From: UBA1952 sp965200035
Lineage (GTDB): Bacteria; Bacteroidota; Bacteroidia; Chitinophagales; Chitinophagaceae
Length of the DNA: 64,000 bases
Assembly (NCBI GenBank): GCA_965200035.1
Contig: OZ241334.1
Coordinates: 2,170,001-2,234,000, forward strand
Direction: 5' to 3'
Shown: one piece after another, positions 35,744-45,831 of the stretch
Numbering within the stretch: position 1 is the stretch's first letter
How the letters are laid out: each line of letters starts with the position of its first letter
Program-made: the position numbers and the translations under genes
Notes under the pieces: generated by a model
Told to the model about the DNA's origin: nothing
Database searches by the model: none
What the model saw: the letters and a program-made list of their open reading frames with translations, nothing else

Positions 35744-37381
35744 ATGTCAAAGCAATTATTTTTCAATATCGAGGCCCGCAACAAAATGAAGAAGGGTGTT
35801 GACACACTGGCAGATGCCGTGAAGGTAACCCTCGGCCCTAAAGGCCGCAATGTAGTGATCGATAAGAAGTTCGGCGCGCCGAGCATTACCAAGGATGGCG
35901 TAACTGTAGCCAAAGAAATTGAGCTGGAAGACGCTATCGAGAATATGGGTGCTCAGATGGTGAAGGAAGTAGCTTCCAAGACTGCTGATGTAGCGGGCGA
36001 TGGTACTACTACTGCAACTGTACTGGCACAGGCCATCATCAGCGAAGGTCTGAAGAATGTAGCTGCAGGCGCTAATCCAATGGACCTGAAGCGTGGTATC
36101 GACAAAGCGGTAAAGGCTGTAGTTGAAAACCTGAAGGCTCAGTCTCAGAAGGTTGGTAACGATAATTCCAAGATCGAGCAGGTAGGTACTATTTCTGCCA
36201 ACAATGATAGTACCATTGGTAAGCTGATCGCTGAAGCAATGGCTAAGGTGGGTAATGAAGGTGTAATTACTGTAGAAGAGGCTAAGGGCACTGAAACTAC
36301 GGTTGACGTAGTAGAAGGTATGCAATTCGACCGTGGCTATCTGTCTCCATACTTTGTGACCAACACTGAGAAGATGCAGACAGAAATGCAGAGTCCATTC
36401 ATCCTGATCTATGAAAAGAAGATCAGCACCCTGAAGGATATCCTGCCAATTCTCGAAAGCACGGTACAAACAGGTCGTCCATTGCTCATCATCGCTGAAG
36501 ATGTAGATGGCGAAGCACTGGCTACGCTGGTAGTAAACAAGCTGCGCGGCTCTCTGAAGATCGCTGCAGTAAAGGCTCCGGGCTTCGGCGACCGCCGCAA
36601 GGAAATGCTCCAGGACATCGCTGTATTGACCGGCGGTACCGTAATCTCTGAAGATCAGGGCTACAAGCTGGAAAATGCGACTATGGAGTACCTCGGTCAG
36701 GCAGAAAGTATTACCATCGACAAGGATAATACAACCGTTGTAGGCGGCAAGGGCGAAAAGGAAAACATCGTTGCCCGTGTAAATCAGATCAAGAGCCAGC
36801 TCGAAGCTTCTACTTCTGATTATGACAAGGAGAAGATGCAGGAGCGCCTCGCTAAGCTGAGCGGTGGTGTAGCGGTACTGTACGTAGGTGCGGCTACCGA
36901 AGTGGAAATGAAGGAAAAGAAAGACCGCGTTGATGATGCCCTGCACGCAACCCGCGCCGCAGTAGAAGAAGGTATCGTAGCAGGTGGTGGCGTAGCTTAC
37001 ATCCGCGCTATCGAAAGCCTTGATAACCTGACCGGTGAGAACAACGACGAGACTACAGGTATCCAAATCGTTCGCAAGTCACTGGAATCTCCACTGCGCA
37101 CTATTACTGCCAATGCAGGCGTAGAAGGCTCTATCGTAGTGAATAAGGTACGCGAAGGCAAGGGTGATTATGGCTACAATGCCCGCACAGAGCAATATGA
37201 AAACCTGATGGGTGCTGGTGTAATAGACCCGACCAAGGTAAGCCGCGTAGCGCTGGAAAACGCTGCATCCATTGCAGGTATGTTGCTGACTACCGAGTGT
37301 GTGATTGCAGACAAGCCGGCTCCGAAGGAAGCTGCACACAGCCACGCAGGTATGCCAGGTGGTATGGACATGGGTTACTAA
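35744..37381 (+). CDS. groEL: chaperonin GroEL
   Basis: 545 residues, full length. It has 'NVVIDKKFGAPSITKDGVTVAKEIEL', the ATP site 'VAGDGTTTATVLAQ' and the Gly/Met-rich C-terminal tail 'AGMPGGMDMGY'. It forms the double-ring folding chamber with GroES. The two genes are 150 bp apart, more than usual, and the spacer holds TAATG-type and CAACAATT-type short repeats. Confidence 0.98.
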   Translation: MSKQLFFNIEARNKMKKGVDTLADAVKVTLGPKGRNVVIDKKFGAPSITKDGVTVAKEIELEDAIENMGAQMVKEVASKTADVAGDGTTTATVLAQAIISEGLKNVAAGANPMDLKRGIDKAVKAVVENLKAQSQKVGNDNSKIEQVGTISANNDSTIGKLIAEAMAKVGNEGVITVEEAKGTETTVDVVEGMQFDRGYLSPYFVTNTEKMQTEMQSPFILIYEKKISTLKDILPILESTVQTGRPLLIIAEDVDGEALATLVVNKLRGSLKIAAVKAPGFGDRRKEMLQDIAVLTGGTVISEDQGYKLENATMEYLGQAESITIDKDNTTVVGGKGEKENIVARVNQIKSQLEASTSDYDKEKMQERLAKLSGGVAVLYVGAATEVEMKEKKDRVDDALHATRAAVEEGIVAGGGVAYIRAIESLDNLTGENNDETTGIQIVRKSLESPLRTITANAGVEGSIVVNKVREGKGDYGYNARTEQYENLMGAGVIDPTKVSRVALENAASIAGMLLTTECVIADKPAPKEAAHSHAGMPGGMDMGY

Positions 37382-37405
37382 GTAAAAATTACTAAGTAAA
37401 AATTA

Positions 37406-37439
37406 AAAATCCCTGTGCTTTTTGGCACAGGGATTTTTT
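37406..37439 (+). terminator. groESL terminator
   Basis: AAATCCCTGTGC ... GCACAGGGATTTTTT directly after groEL. Confidence 0.85.
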
Positions 37440-37494
37440 GTTTGTGCCATCATACAACTGGCCTGTGATGCGTAGCAGAAATGGTTTCTGACTT

Positions 37495-39051
37495 TTATTT
37501 ATGCTTGTATATTTCTACCCAGGCCTCGCCCTTTTTCAGGCGGAATACCTGATTGTATTGCTCTTTCAACTGATTACTATCTACCGTGACATGCTCAATA
37601 TTGTCTACGGCAATGTATTCGGCTGGCGGAGTATTGTTGTAAACGATCTTCTTAAAGGTTCTGTTCGATTTAAGAAATCCTGTGTAGGGCTGTACGAGGT
37701 GTACCTGCAGGAGCGATGGGTAGGCCATTATACTGTGGTCATACAGTTCATGTTCTTCCAGATAATCTACCGCTGCTTGCTGAAGCTCCATGTTTTTGTA
37801 TACCTAGGTGTCTACATCGCCCATGCCACCGCTATGCAGGAAACCCATAGCGCCGCCAGCTGCTATCATTAATATTGTGGCATAATAAACTGCTGGTTTT
37901 AATGCAGCAATGAGCGTGTTGATAATATAGGCAGACAAGATCATTATAAGAATAAGGGCTGTCAGCAGGTACCAGGCGGTAAAGAAATTGATGCAGCAGA
38001 ACGTTAAATAAGCAATAAGGCAGACAACAGTTATCGAGATAAATGTTGTCTGTTTCTGGCCATCTTTTCTGAATCGTATCATTTGGTAAAGGGTGTACAT
38101 GATTGCCGCGTACATCAAAGGGATAAAAGAATATCAGCGTTATATACAGCATGTACTCGTAAGTAAACAGGTATAGTAAGATGTAAAGAAACAATGGCAG
38201 CAATAGCCTGAAATCTTTTTTCAGGATGCCGGCAGTAAGCGATAAAAAGGCAAGAAATGTAAAATAATAGCCTCTGCTTTGCTGGGCAAAAAGTATTTCT
38301 GCAAAAAACCGCAGCTTACCCTTGAACATCAGCCAGTCCATATTTATATAAGCCAGATGCTCAGGGTAAAAGAACCATCCGTTCAGCTTTCTCTGTAGTA
38401 GAAAAAAGCTCAGTACAACCACACCTGCGCCTGCAATGGAAATAAAGCGTTTGATCCTTTTATCCGTAAGTATATCTTTTCTGAACAGACAATAGAAAGC
38501 ATGAAAACCCAGTACAAGCCCTGCGACAGCCCCGCTTTCTTTAGTAAGCATCAGTGCAGACAAGCATAAAAAGGTAAGAAGGTATTTTGGTGCTGTATAG
38601 AAATAGATGCTTAAAAGCAACAGTATCGCTACCATTATTTCCGGTAGCAGCAAAATAGATTGCACAAAGAAAATAACCTGTGTAGCCACAAGCAGCAGGT
38701 TAATGACCGCAATACGTTTGTTGAATATTGCCAAGCACACTTCATAAATACTAACGAGCGTTAAGCAGGAAATCGTCAGGCTAAAGGCATGTTGCGCCGT
38801 ATGGCTTATGCCGAACAGTTTCATCCATGCGGCGGCTGTTGCATAGAACAAGAGTGGATGCCCGCGCGAGAAATAAGTGTCTATGGCATCGGGCATCAGG
38901 CTGGGACCTGATTGTACATTAGCCTCGCACCCGGCGCGTAAGACCATGATTCATCCCAGTAAAAAGGGTAATGCAATACAGGAATCTTCGCTATCAGGAA
39001 TAAGATTAAAACAAGCAGCAGTGGCCATCTTGCGCGTAAAAACGCTGCCAT
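37495..39051 (-). pseudogene. broken GT39/PMT-like membrane glycosyltransferase
   Basis: Joined across three lesions, the minus strand from the ATG at 39051 gives a protein of about 518 residues. It starts 'MAAFLRARWPLLLVLILFLIAKIPVLHYPFYWDESWSY', with many TM segments and 'DTYFSRGHPLLFY', as in dolichyl-phosphate-mannose-type glycosyltransferases. Lesions: loss of one G near 38906 (YNQ / GPSLMPDA); one extra T in a T-run near 38130 (back to the first frame, 'PLMYAAIMYTLYQ'); and an in-frame TAG near 37805 (GDVDT / VYKNMELQQ). The two shifts cancel, so total length stays divisible by three. Base composition is more AT-rich than neighbours. Sequencing error could explain one lesion but hardly all. 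Confidence 0.75.
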
Positions 39052-39210
39052 GTATTATGGGTTTACAGAAGGGTTAAGGGTTGTATGAATTTTCAGGGTG
39101 AAAGTAAATTAAGCAGAATTTCCGACAGTTGTTTAACCATTAAAGCACAAAGTATCAAAACCTTTTGTTGCTGCTTTGTCTGATTTATGTACAGGTTGCT
39201 AATGCAATAA

Positions 39211-40145
39211 TCAATAGCAAAAGGTATAGTGCCAGTAAGATTTTACTGGTATGCCATCTTGTGTGGCGGGTGTCCATAGCGGCATTTCTTCTATCACACG
39301 TACTACCAGCGCATCCAGCTCGTAATCTCCGCCCGCCACTACTCTGACATCATACAAGCGCCCTTTTTCGCTAATCTTAGCAGTTATTCCAACACAGGCT
39401 TTTGTTCTATGATAGATGCCTTCCATATTATCATAAACATAGTGGCCGACATCTCTCTGCCCTTCAAAGACAGCGGGCTTAAAGCCTTCCTGCTTTTTAA
39501 TGCGCTGTTCCTCAGTCAGCACCTCTTCTTTTACCGTATCTGCCGGATCATCTACCATTGCGGCTGCTTCCAGCATTATATACACGGGGCGGCTGTTGCT
39601 GGGATTTGAAAATCCAATCCACATATTGTTGGGCTCTGTATCACAATCATATCCAGAGAAACCATTTTGCCTTTGCATGATGGAAAGCTGTAGAGGTTTA
39701 CACATTCTGCCGGTTTTCCCTTATTAAAGGCCCATGCGCTCATGCTATCAGTGAAAAGGAAGGTACCAAATATACCCAGAGTATCTACCGGATTCAGAAA
39801 CGCCAGGCTTTTGACAGAATCTTCCGGATTTCCGGAATAGTAATTCATCAGGTATTCGGCCAGACTCTTCCGCCCTTTATAATGCTTGTATTTGTAGAAA
39901 TCCAGGCTTTTTCCATAGTCGACGAACTGAAGCTCCTTGTCATCCACAGAAGAAATGACGTACGCCAGCTTTACGGTGTGAGGTGGCAGCGTGATCTGAA
40001 CGCTGTTTCTGGATCTGCCGCTCCAGCTGTTCATGTCAACCAGCTTCCAATAGCTAGGATAGAGAACGGGTACTGCTTTTAATTTTGCGCCGGCATGTAT
40101 TGGTAAGAGCAAAATAATCAGGAAAAGGGATTGTTTAAGATTCAT
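39211..40145 (-). pseudogene. frameshifted exported protein with TonB-like C-terminal domain
   Basis: The first frame starts at 40145 with a signal peptide ('MNLKQSLFLIILLLPIHAGA') and runs to about 39690. The sequence then continues in another frame ('IMQRQNGFSGYDCDTEPNNMWIGF') to 39211. The joined C-terminus ('VGITAKISEKGRLYDVRVVAGGDYELDALVVRVIEEMPLWTPATQDGIPVKSYWHYTFCY') has the TonB C-terminal domain pattern. A single one-base shift near 39681-39686 explains the break. It lies beside another broken gene. Confidence 0.65.
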
Positions 40146-40434
40146 TTGAGATATGTGTAGTTACTTGTGATACCTGTTGATTCCGATGGAATCGGAAATG
40201 GCCGCGCAAGATAAATAGTCAAATTGAATTAAACGCGCTTTATATGGGGATGCAAGAAAATAATATTTACTTATAAAATAATTTATTACATTAAAATATT
40301 AAGAGACTATTGAAGATATGGGCTGACTTTTATTAACTGGTCTAGAAAACCACTGTTAGTGTAATAACATGCCGGTTGCATAAAATTTCGGTATTTTGAT
40401 GATTACTTTTGATCAATTATATTCTATTCACGTT

Positions 40435-40941
40435 ATGATTTTTTTTAGAAAGCTAAGCCTGGTTTTATTCAGCATGATCCTATTGAGCAATGCTGTTCAC
40501 GCTCAGGAAGTAAAGCACAACCTTACCTGGTACACGGATATTAGTAAAGCATATGAGCTTTCCGCACAGAGCAAGAAGCCCATTTTTGCTTTTTTTACCG
40601 GGAGCGATTGGTGTGGCTGGTGCCACAGGCTCGAAGCCAATGTATTTGATAAGCCCGGCTTCCAGGCCTGGGCAAAAAGTAAAGTAATTCTGCTGGAGCT
40701 GGATTTTCCGCGCAGCAAACAATTGCCCGAAGCGTTGGCCAAGCAGAATGAAGGACTGCAGCAGTTCTTCAAGGTGCAGGGATATCCGACTATCTGGATA
40801 TTCAATATGGCTAAAGACAACTCGACCGGCAAGTTCAATATTTCTCCATTCGGCTCACTGGGCTATCCGGATGCCAGTGCAGGCAAGGAAGAAACGAAAT
40901 TCCTCGAAAACGCCAATTCGATCCTGAAGAACAAAAGCTGA
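40435..40941 (+). CDS. exported thioredoxin-like protein
   Basis: Start at 40435 ('MIFFRKLSLVLFSMILLSNAVHA/QE'), 168 residues. The redox site is C60-G-W-C63 in 'FTGSDWCGWCHRLEANVF', the DsbD-gamma/YbbN-like exported thioredoxin type often seen in Bacteroidota; the cis-Pro is in 'VQGYPTIWIF'. It probably works on periplasmic disulphides. Single gene with a strong terminator. Confidence 0.88.
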   Translation: MIFFRKLSLVLFSMILLSNAVHAQEVKHNLTWYTDISKAYELSAQSKKPIFAFFTGSDWCGWCHRLEANVFDKPGFQAWAKSKVILLELDFPRSKQLPEALAKQNEGLQQFFKVQGYPTIWIFNMAKDNSTGKFNISPFGSLGYPDASAGKEETKFLENANSILKNKS

Positions 40942-40960
40942 TCGTTATTTATCCTGTAGA

Positions 40961-41000
40961 AAAGCGAAGGCATGATCGTCAGATCATGCCTTCGCTTTTT
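40961..41000. terminator. bidirectional terminator
   Basis: Perfect 17-bp stem AAAGCGAAGGCATGATC with a 6-base loop, between the convergent thioredoxin-like and dehydrogenase genes. Confidence 0.85.
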
Positions 41001-41014
41001 GATTTAAGTGATTC

Positions 41015-42301
41015 TTATTTTTCAGCCACTACCCGCCAGATGCGGTCATTTACATCATCTGTTACCAGCATAGAGCCATCGCCAAGCATCGCCACACCTA
41101 TTGGCCGGCCATACACTTCTTTTTCTTCTGTATCAGATGCTTTGAAGCCAGTAAGAAAATCGCTTGCTGGTCCGGAAGGCTTACCGTTTTTAAAAGGCAC
41201 ATAGATAACCTTATAGCCGGCCAACACAGAACGGTTCCAGGAACCATGCTGAGCTATGAAAGCACCGCCCCGATAGGATTGCGGGAAAGCATTGCCTGTA
41301 TAAAAAGCCATCCCTAAAGATGCAGTATGTGATCCGAGCGATACATCGGGCACAATAGCCCTAGCTACCAGGTCCGGACGCTTTACTTCTGTGCGCGGGT
41401 CTTCATGCTGGCCCCAGTAGCACCAGGGCCATCCATAGAAGCCGCCTTCCTTTACACTGGTCAGATAATCGGGCACCAGCTCATCGCCCAGTTCATCACG
41501 CTCGTTTACGGTGGTATACAACATCTTCGTGCCGGGCGCCCAGGCAAGCCCTACGGGATTGCGCAAGCCGGATGCATACACATGCTTGCCTGTGCCATCC
41601 GGATTCATCTCAATGATGCAGGCTCTTTGCGGATTTATGTCTTTGCCATTATCCCCCATATTACTTACTGAGCCAACAGCTACATATATTTTAGACCCAT
41701 CGGCATTGGCAATAAGATTGCGCGTCCAGTGCTGGTTTTTGCCTTCTGCGGGCAAGTCTGTTATTTTCTCGCCGCTGACTTCTATTTTGGTCATTCCTGT
41801 CTTATAAGGGTATCGCATGATGCCGTCTGTATTAGCTATATAGAGCCAATTATTCAGCAGCAATATGCCAAAAGGCTGGTTCAACCCATTCAGGAATACT
41901 TCCTTCATTTCTATCTTGCCATCTTTATCGGCATCCCGTAAAATGCTGATCCGGTTGGCGCTGGTTTTCATATTCTCTGCCGTATTCGCACCCATGACCA
42001 CTGCTCCGGCCTGCATTAAAGTATTTTTGATCGTATTAGCCTCTGCCACCAATACATCTCCATTAGGCAGGACGTACATATTGCGCGGGTTCTGCATGTC
42101 GGATGCATAAAGCTGTACCGTAAAGCCCTTCGGTGCAGTAGGCATCTGTCCGTCTGACCAGCCTTTCACTTTGCTGAAATTCTTGACTGATTTAGTAGCA
42201 TTTGGCGCCGGCAGCTCAGGCCGCATCGGGATGGTTTTGTTTTGAGCAGTACCCGTTGCCGGTAATAGTCCGGCTATGAGCAAGGTGTAAATAACTTTCA
42301 T
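41015..42301 (-). CDS. PQQ-dependent sugar dehydrogenase-like protein, exported
   Basis: Start at 42301 ('MKVIYTLLIAGLLPATGTA/QN'). The mature protein is a six-bladed propeller with 'GFTVQLYASDMQNPRNMYVLPNGDVLVAEANT', 'YVASGLRNPVGLAWAP' and 'SLGSHTASLGMAFYTGNAFPQSYRGGAFIAQHGSWNRS', the pattern of the soluble aldose sugar (glucose/sorbosone) dehydrogenases. PQQ synthesis genes are not in the window. Substrate unknown; periplasmic. Confidence 0.88.
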   Translation of the reverse strand: MKVIYTLLIAGLLPATGTAQNKTIPMRPELPAPNATKSVKNFSKVKGWSDGQMPTAPKGFTVQLYASDMQNPRNMYVLPNGDVLVAEANTIKNTLMQAGAVVMGANTAENMKTSANRISILRDADKDGKIEMKEVFLNGLNQPFGILLLNNWLYIANTDGIMRYPYKTGMTKIEVSGEKITDLPAEGKNQHWTRNLIANADGSKIYVAVGSVSNMGDNGKDINPQRACIIEMNPDGTGKHVYASGLRNPVGLAWAPGTKMLYTTVNERDELGDELVPDYLTSVKEGGFYGWPWCYWGQHEDPRTEVKRPDLVARAIVPDVSLGSHTASLGMAFYTGNAFPQSYRGGAFIAQHGSWNRSVLAGYKVIYVPFKNGKPSGPASDFLTGFKASDTEEKEVYGRPIGVAMLGDGSMLVTDDVNDRIWRVVAEK

Positions 42302-42447
42302 GGAGAACAAGGCTTTTTAATGAAATAACGGTGATAAAAATTATGCCTTTACACCATCCGGAAGCAATTAAAAGCCTGTAGCGATCAGCTGCGCGGCTTT
42401 TGCAAAAAGTAAAATTTTCTATTGATAAGCCAAGACGGCCAAACTAT

Positions 42448-43575
42448 TCATTTGCCAAAGGCAAAGCCAAGGAGCTTATCGGTAAATGTTTTCCAGGAAT
42501 ATTGTTCTTTTTCTTCCTTCAGCGCATTGGATGTATTGATCATTACACCGGGTGTGAAGAACTGCATAATGGTCTCTGCAATAGCGGCAGGCTCCGGTTC
42601 GCAGACAATTCCTGTACGCCCGTCTGATACTACTTCCGGCAGCCCGCCCACATTCGTAACGATCATGGGCTTTTCGAAATAATAAGCGATCTGTGTAATG
42701 CCGCTGTTGGTGGCGCTGCGATATGGCAACATCACTACATCGGCCGCACTGAAATAAACGGGCACTTCCTGATTCGGTATAAAATCGGTGAAGAGATGTA
42801 TGCGATCCTGTAGCTGATGCTGCGCTATAATGCGTTCGTAAAATTCCCGGTCGCCATAGTATTCACCGGCTACAATCAGGTGAATATTTTCTTCCTGATT
42901 TTTTAATAAAGCCATTGCTTCGAGCAGCAGATCAAGACCTTTGTATTTGCGTATAAAGCCGAAGAAAAGCAGGTATTTCCTGTCTTCATTAAGCCTGAGC
43001 TTTTGCAATGCCAGCTTATGGTCTATCGGCTCACCGTAATTATCATACAATGGATGGTGCACGCGCACTGCGGGCTTGCGGGTCAGGTCTTTGAGCTGCT
43101 CCATCACCTTATCGCTCATAGTAGCAAAGCCATCTACCGGACCCATGAAATAGTTGGTAAAGGCAGCGTCGCCCGGCCGCTTTTCGTGCGGCAGAATATT
43201 ATCTGCCAGCGCCAGCACGCGCGTATGCTTATTGCTTTTTACACGGCGCAGAATGGTGCCGAGCGCTGGCCCCATAAAGGGCAGCCAGTAACGCACGATC
43301 ACCAGATCGGGACGTTCCTTTTTCAATCGGTTGCCCGTTGCGATCCAGCTGAACGGATTCACGGAATTGATGAGCGTATGAATGGTAAGCCCGGCTGGTG
43401 CAGGAGCATCTGTATATTGGGTCTTTCCCGGAAAAAGAAAACCGGGATACTGGAGTGCATAAGAATAAATGCTCACCTCATGGCCATGCGTCTGAAGCTC
43501 GCGCGCCAGCCGCTCGTCGAAGTCAGCCAGTCCGCCTCGCAGCGGCCATGCCGGTCCTATAATGGTGATCTTCAT
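42448..43575 (-). CDS. family 4 glycosyltransferase
   Basis: 375 residues. Two Rossmann domains: N-terminal 'IIGPAWPLRGGLADFDERLARELQTHGHEV' and C-terminal 'LLFFGFIRKYKGLDLLLEAMALL' with 'VVMLPYRSATNSGITQIAYYFEKPMIVTNVGGLPEVV', the retaining GT-B (GT4) signature. It should transfer a sugar from an activated donor to a cell-surface glycan. Its start overlaps the preceding nucleotidyltransferase by 4 bp, so the two are coupled. Confidence 0.9.
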   Translation of the reverse strand: MKITIIGPAWPLRGGLADFDERLARELQTHGHEVSIYSYALQYPGFLFPGKTQYTDAPAPAGLTIHTLINSVNPFSWIATGNRLKKERPDLVIVRYWLPFMGPALGTILRRVKSNKHTRVLALADNILPHEKRPGDAAFTNYFMGPVDGFATMSDKVMEQLKDLTRKPAVRVHHPLYDNYGEPIDHKLALQKLRLNEDRKYLLFFGFIRKYKGLDLLLEAMALLKNQEENIHLIVAGEYYGDREFYERIIAQHQLQDRIHLFTDFIPNQEVPVYFSAADVVMLPYRSATNSGITQIAYYFEKPMIVTNVGGLPEVVSDGRTGIVCEPEPAAIAETIMQFFTPGVMINTSNALKEEKEQYSWKTFTDKLLGFAFGK

Positions 43576-44261
43576 GCGGGCAGGAAGTCTTTAAAATCGT
43601 GTTGTGCTTTTTCATAATCGGCCGGTACACCGATGTCTATAAAATAGCCTTCGCTGCGGTATGCTTTGAACAGGCCGTGGGCTACAAATGTCTCGAGGTA
43701 ATCTTTCTCAAAAGAGAACTTTTCGGGAAAATGAACATTGAGAAACTGCTTCCGGTCTATACAGTAAATGCCGCCATTGATGAAGCCTTCCGGCATCGGC
43801 TTTTTCTCTTCGAAAGAAAGAATCACATCATTTTCATCTACAGTTACGGAACCATAACGATCAAAATTATGGAGATGCTTCAAGGTAATTACCGTTGCGG
43901 CATCTATAACTTGCATCTGTGCCAGATTCACATCAAAAAAAGTATCCCCGTTCAGCACAAACACTTTATCCGCAGTGCTCTTTTCCATAGCCAGCCTGAT
44001 GCCGCCGCCGGTGCCGAGCGGTTCTTCTTCGATCACCCACATTACTTCAAAGGCCGGTGTTTGCGTGCTCAGCCAATCAAGCACCACCTCATGCTTATAT
44101 CCCAGCGAAAGAATAGATTTGGTGCAACCCTGCTGCTCCAGATAACGAAACAAAAAAGCCAGAAAAGGCTGACCAATAACCGGTGCCATACATTTAGGCT
44201 GCTCGCCAATCACGCCACGAAGCCGGGTGCCTAAGCCGCCTGCCAGTACAATACATTCCAT
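43572..44261 (-). CDS. sugar-1-phosphate nucleotidyltransferase (HddC-like)
   Basis: 229 residues. The N-terminal 'CIVLAGGLGTRLRGVIGEQPKCMAPVIGQPFL' is the nucleotide-binding motif (G-G-x-G-T-R-L), with 'LNGDTFFDV' for metal binding and 'FINGGIYCID' later. The length and the 'YFIDIGVPADYEKAQ' end fit the D-glycero-alpha-D-manno-heptose-1-phosphate guanylyltransferase group, but other NDP-sugars are possible. It likely supplies donor sugar for the coupled glycosyltransferase. Confidence 0.88.
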   Translation of the reverse strand: MECIVLAGGLGTRLRGVIGEQPKCMAPVIGQPFLAFLFRYLEQQGCTKSILSLGYKHEVVLDWLSTQTPAFEVMWVIEEEPLGTGGGIRLAMEKSTADKVFVLNGDTFFDVNLAQMQVIDAATVITLKHLHNFDRYGSVTVDENDVILSFEEKKPMPEGFINGGIYCIDRKQFLNVHFPEKFSFEKDYLETFVAHGLFKAYRSEGYFIDIGVPADYEKAQHDFKDFLPA

Positions 44262-44435
44262 AATAAGGGCTAATTGATTTTTATGAATGGCTGTAAAGAT
44301 AGAGGCTGGCAGGAAAATTGTTCCGGCAGCATAGCAATAGCGTCTCTAAGGCCTATTCAGCCAGTGGAAATGGTTGCTGTGCGACAGAAAATCAATCAAT
44401 ATGGTTTTCCAAAGACGTAAAAAATAATTTTACAT

Positions 44436-44470
44436 TTTGACTTTTTAATTTTGACTTTTCCATACCTTTG
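44436..44470 (+). promoter_or_regulatory. promoter of the rplKAJL operon
   Basis: TTTG at 44436-44439 and TACCTTTG at 44463-44470, 23 bp apart, match the -33 and -7 boxes of the Bacteroidota major promoter. The region from 44262 to 44578 holds no gene; it also carries the AT-rich GACTTTTTAATTTTG element. Confidence 0.65.
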
Positions 44471-44578
44471 CGCTCCAAATTCTCATACTGCTCTTTTATT
44501 AAGATTGCATTGGGAGAAAGAGGATGGTGAAAGCAAGTGGCTGATCCATCAATTTTCGCTAAAACCAAACATTTAAAC

Positions 44579-45022
44579 ATGGCCAAAGAAATCAGCGGCT
44601 TCGTAAAGCTGCAATGCAAGGGTGGCGCTGCCAACCCTGCTCCGCCAATTGGTCCCGCACTGGGCTCTAAAGGCGTAAATATCATGGAATTCTGCAAGCA
44701 GTTCAACGCTCGCACGCAGGATAAGGCTGGCAAGGTATTGCCGGTACTGATTACCGTTTACACAGATAAGTCATTCGACTTTGTGATCAAGACTCCTCCT
44801 GCTGCCGTGCAGCTGATGGAAGCGTCTAAAGTTTCTAAAGGTTCTAAGGAAAGTAACCGCGTAAAGGTGGGTAAAGTGACCTGGGCACAGGTCGAAGAGA
44901 TCGCCAAGGACAAAATGCCTGACCTGAACTGCTTTACCGTGGAAAGCGCTATGCGCATGGTAGCCGGTACTGCACGCAGTATGGGCCTCACTGTAGAAGG
45001 CGAAATGCCCAAGGCTTCTTAA
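44579..45022 (+). CDS. rplK: 50S ribosomal protein L11
   Basis: Start at 44579 ('MAKEISGFVKLQCKGGAANPAPPIGPALGSKGVNIMEFCKQFNA'), 147 residues. This is the standard L11 N-terminus and the C-terminal rRNA-binding domain is complete ('MRMVAGTARSMGLTVEG'). It is the first gene of the rplKAJL run. Confidence 0.97.
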   Translation: MAKEISGFVKLQCKGGAANPAPPIGPALGSKGVNIMEFCKQFNARTQDKAGKVLPVLITVYTDKSFDFVIKTPPAAVQLMEASKVSKGSKESNRVKVGKVTWAQVEEIAKDKMPDLNCFTVESAMRMVAGTARSMGLTVEGEMPKAS

Positions 45023-45061
45023 TCAAAGCCTCATTGTTTACTTCCTTAAAACATTCTAGTA

Positions 45062-45751
45062 ATGGCAATCACTAAAAAAAGAAAGGCAGCCAACGCACTG
45101 GTTGACCTCAACAAGCAATATACACTCACAGAAGCAAGCGCATTGGTAAAAACGATCAATTGCACCAAGTTTGACTCTTCTGTAGATGTGCACATCCGTC
45201 TGGGCGTTGATCCTAAGAAAGCTGACCAGGCGATCCGTGGTACAGTAAGCCTGCCACACGGTACTGGTAAGACCAAGCGCGTACTCGTTCTCTGCCCGCC
45301 TGAAAAGGAAGCGGAAGCAAAGGCCGCAGGCGCTGATTTTGTAGGTTTGGATGAGTTCGTATCCAAGATCGAAGGCGGCTGGACTGATGTGGACGTAATC
45401 GTAGCTACTCCTTCCGTGATGCCAAAGATCGGCCGTCTGGGTAAAGTACTCGGTCCGCGTAACCTGATGCCAAACCCGAAGACCGGTACCGTAACCAACG
45501 ATGTTGCTGCTGCAGTAACTGAAGTAAAGGGTGGTAAGATCGCCTTCAAGATCGATAAGACCGGTATCATTCACGCATCAATCGGCCGCGTTTCTTTCGA
45601 ATCAAACAAGATCGCTGAAAATGCTCAGGAGCTGATCAATACACTGATCCGCATGAAGCCTGCCACTGCCAAGGGTACTTACCTGAAAGGCATCAGCATG
45701 GCTGCTACCATGAGCCCAGGCATGATGATCGATACAAAATCTGTTTCCTAA
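45062..45751 (+). CDS. rplA: 50S ribosomal protein L1
   Basis: 229 residues. 'FDSSVDVHIRLGVDPKKADQAIRGTVSLPHGTGK' and 'PKIGRLGKVLGPRNLMPNPKTGTVT' are diagnostic. It binds 23S rRNA at the L1 stalk and in many bacteria represses its own mRNA; I did not identify an L1 operator. Confidence 0.97.
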   Translation: MAITKKRKAANALVDLNKQYTLTEASALVKTINCTKFDSSVDVHIRLGVDPKKADQAIRGTVSLPHGTGKTKRVLVLCPPEKEAEAKAAGADFVGLDEFVSKIEGGWTDVDVIVATPSVMPKIGRLGKVLGPRNLMPNPKTGTVTNDVAAAVTEVKGGKIAFKIDKTGIIHASIGRVSFESNKIAENAQELINTLIRMKPATAKGTYLKGISMAATMSPGMMIDTKSVS

Positions 45752-45831
45752 TCTTGAAAACTGATCATTAGAGGAAGCTGCTTCCAGGCATCTTCAGATC
45801 ATCAAATTTTCAAATTTTCAAATCATTAGAA

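Noticed and set aside
35756..37066. 436-codon open frame opposite groEL
   Set aside because: Shadow frame of a highly expressed, codon-biased gene; the Tyr/Leu/Ser/His-rich translation matches no family.
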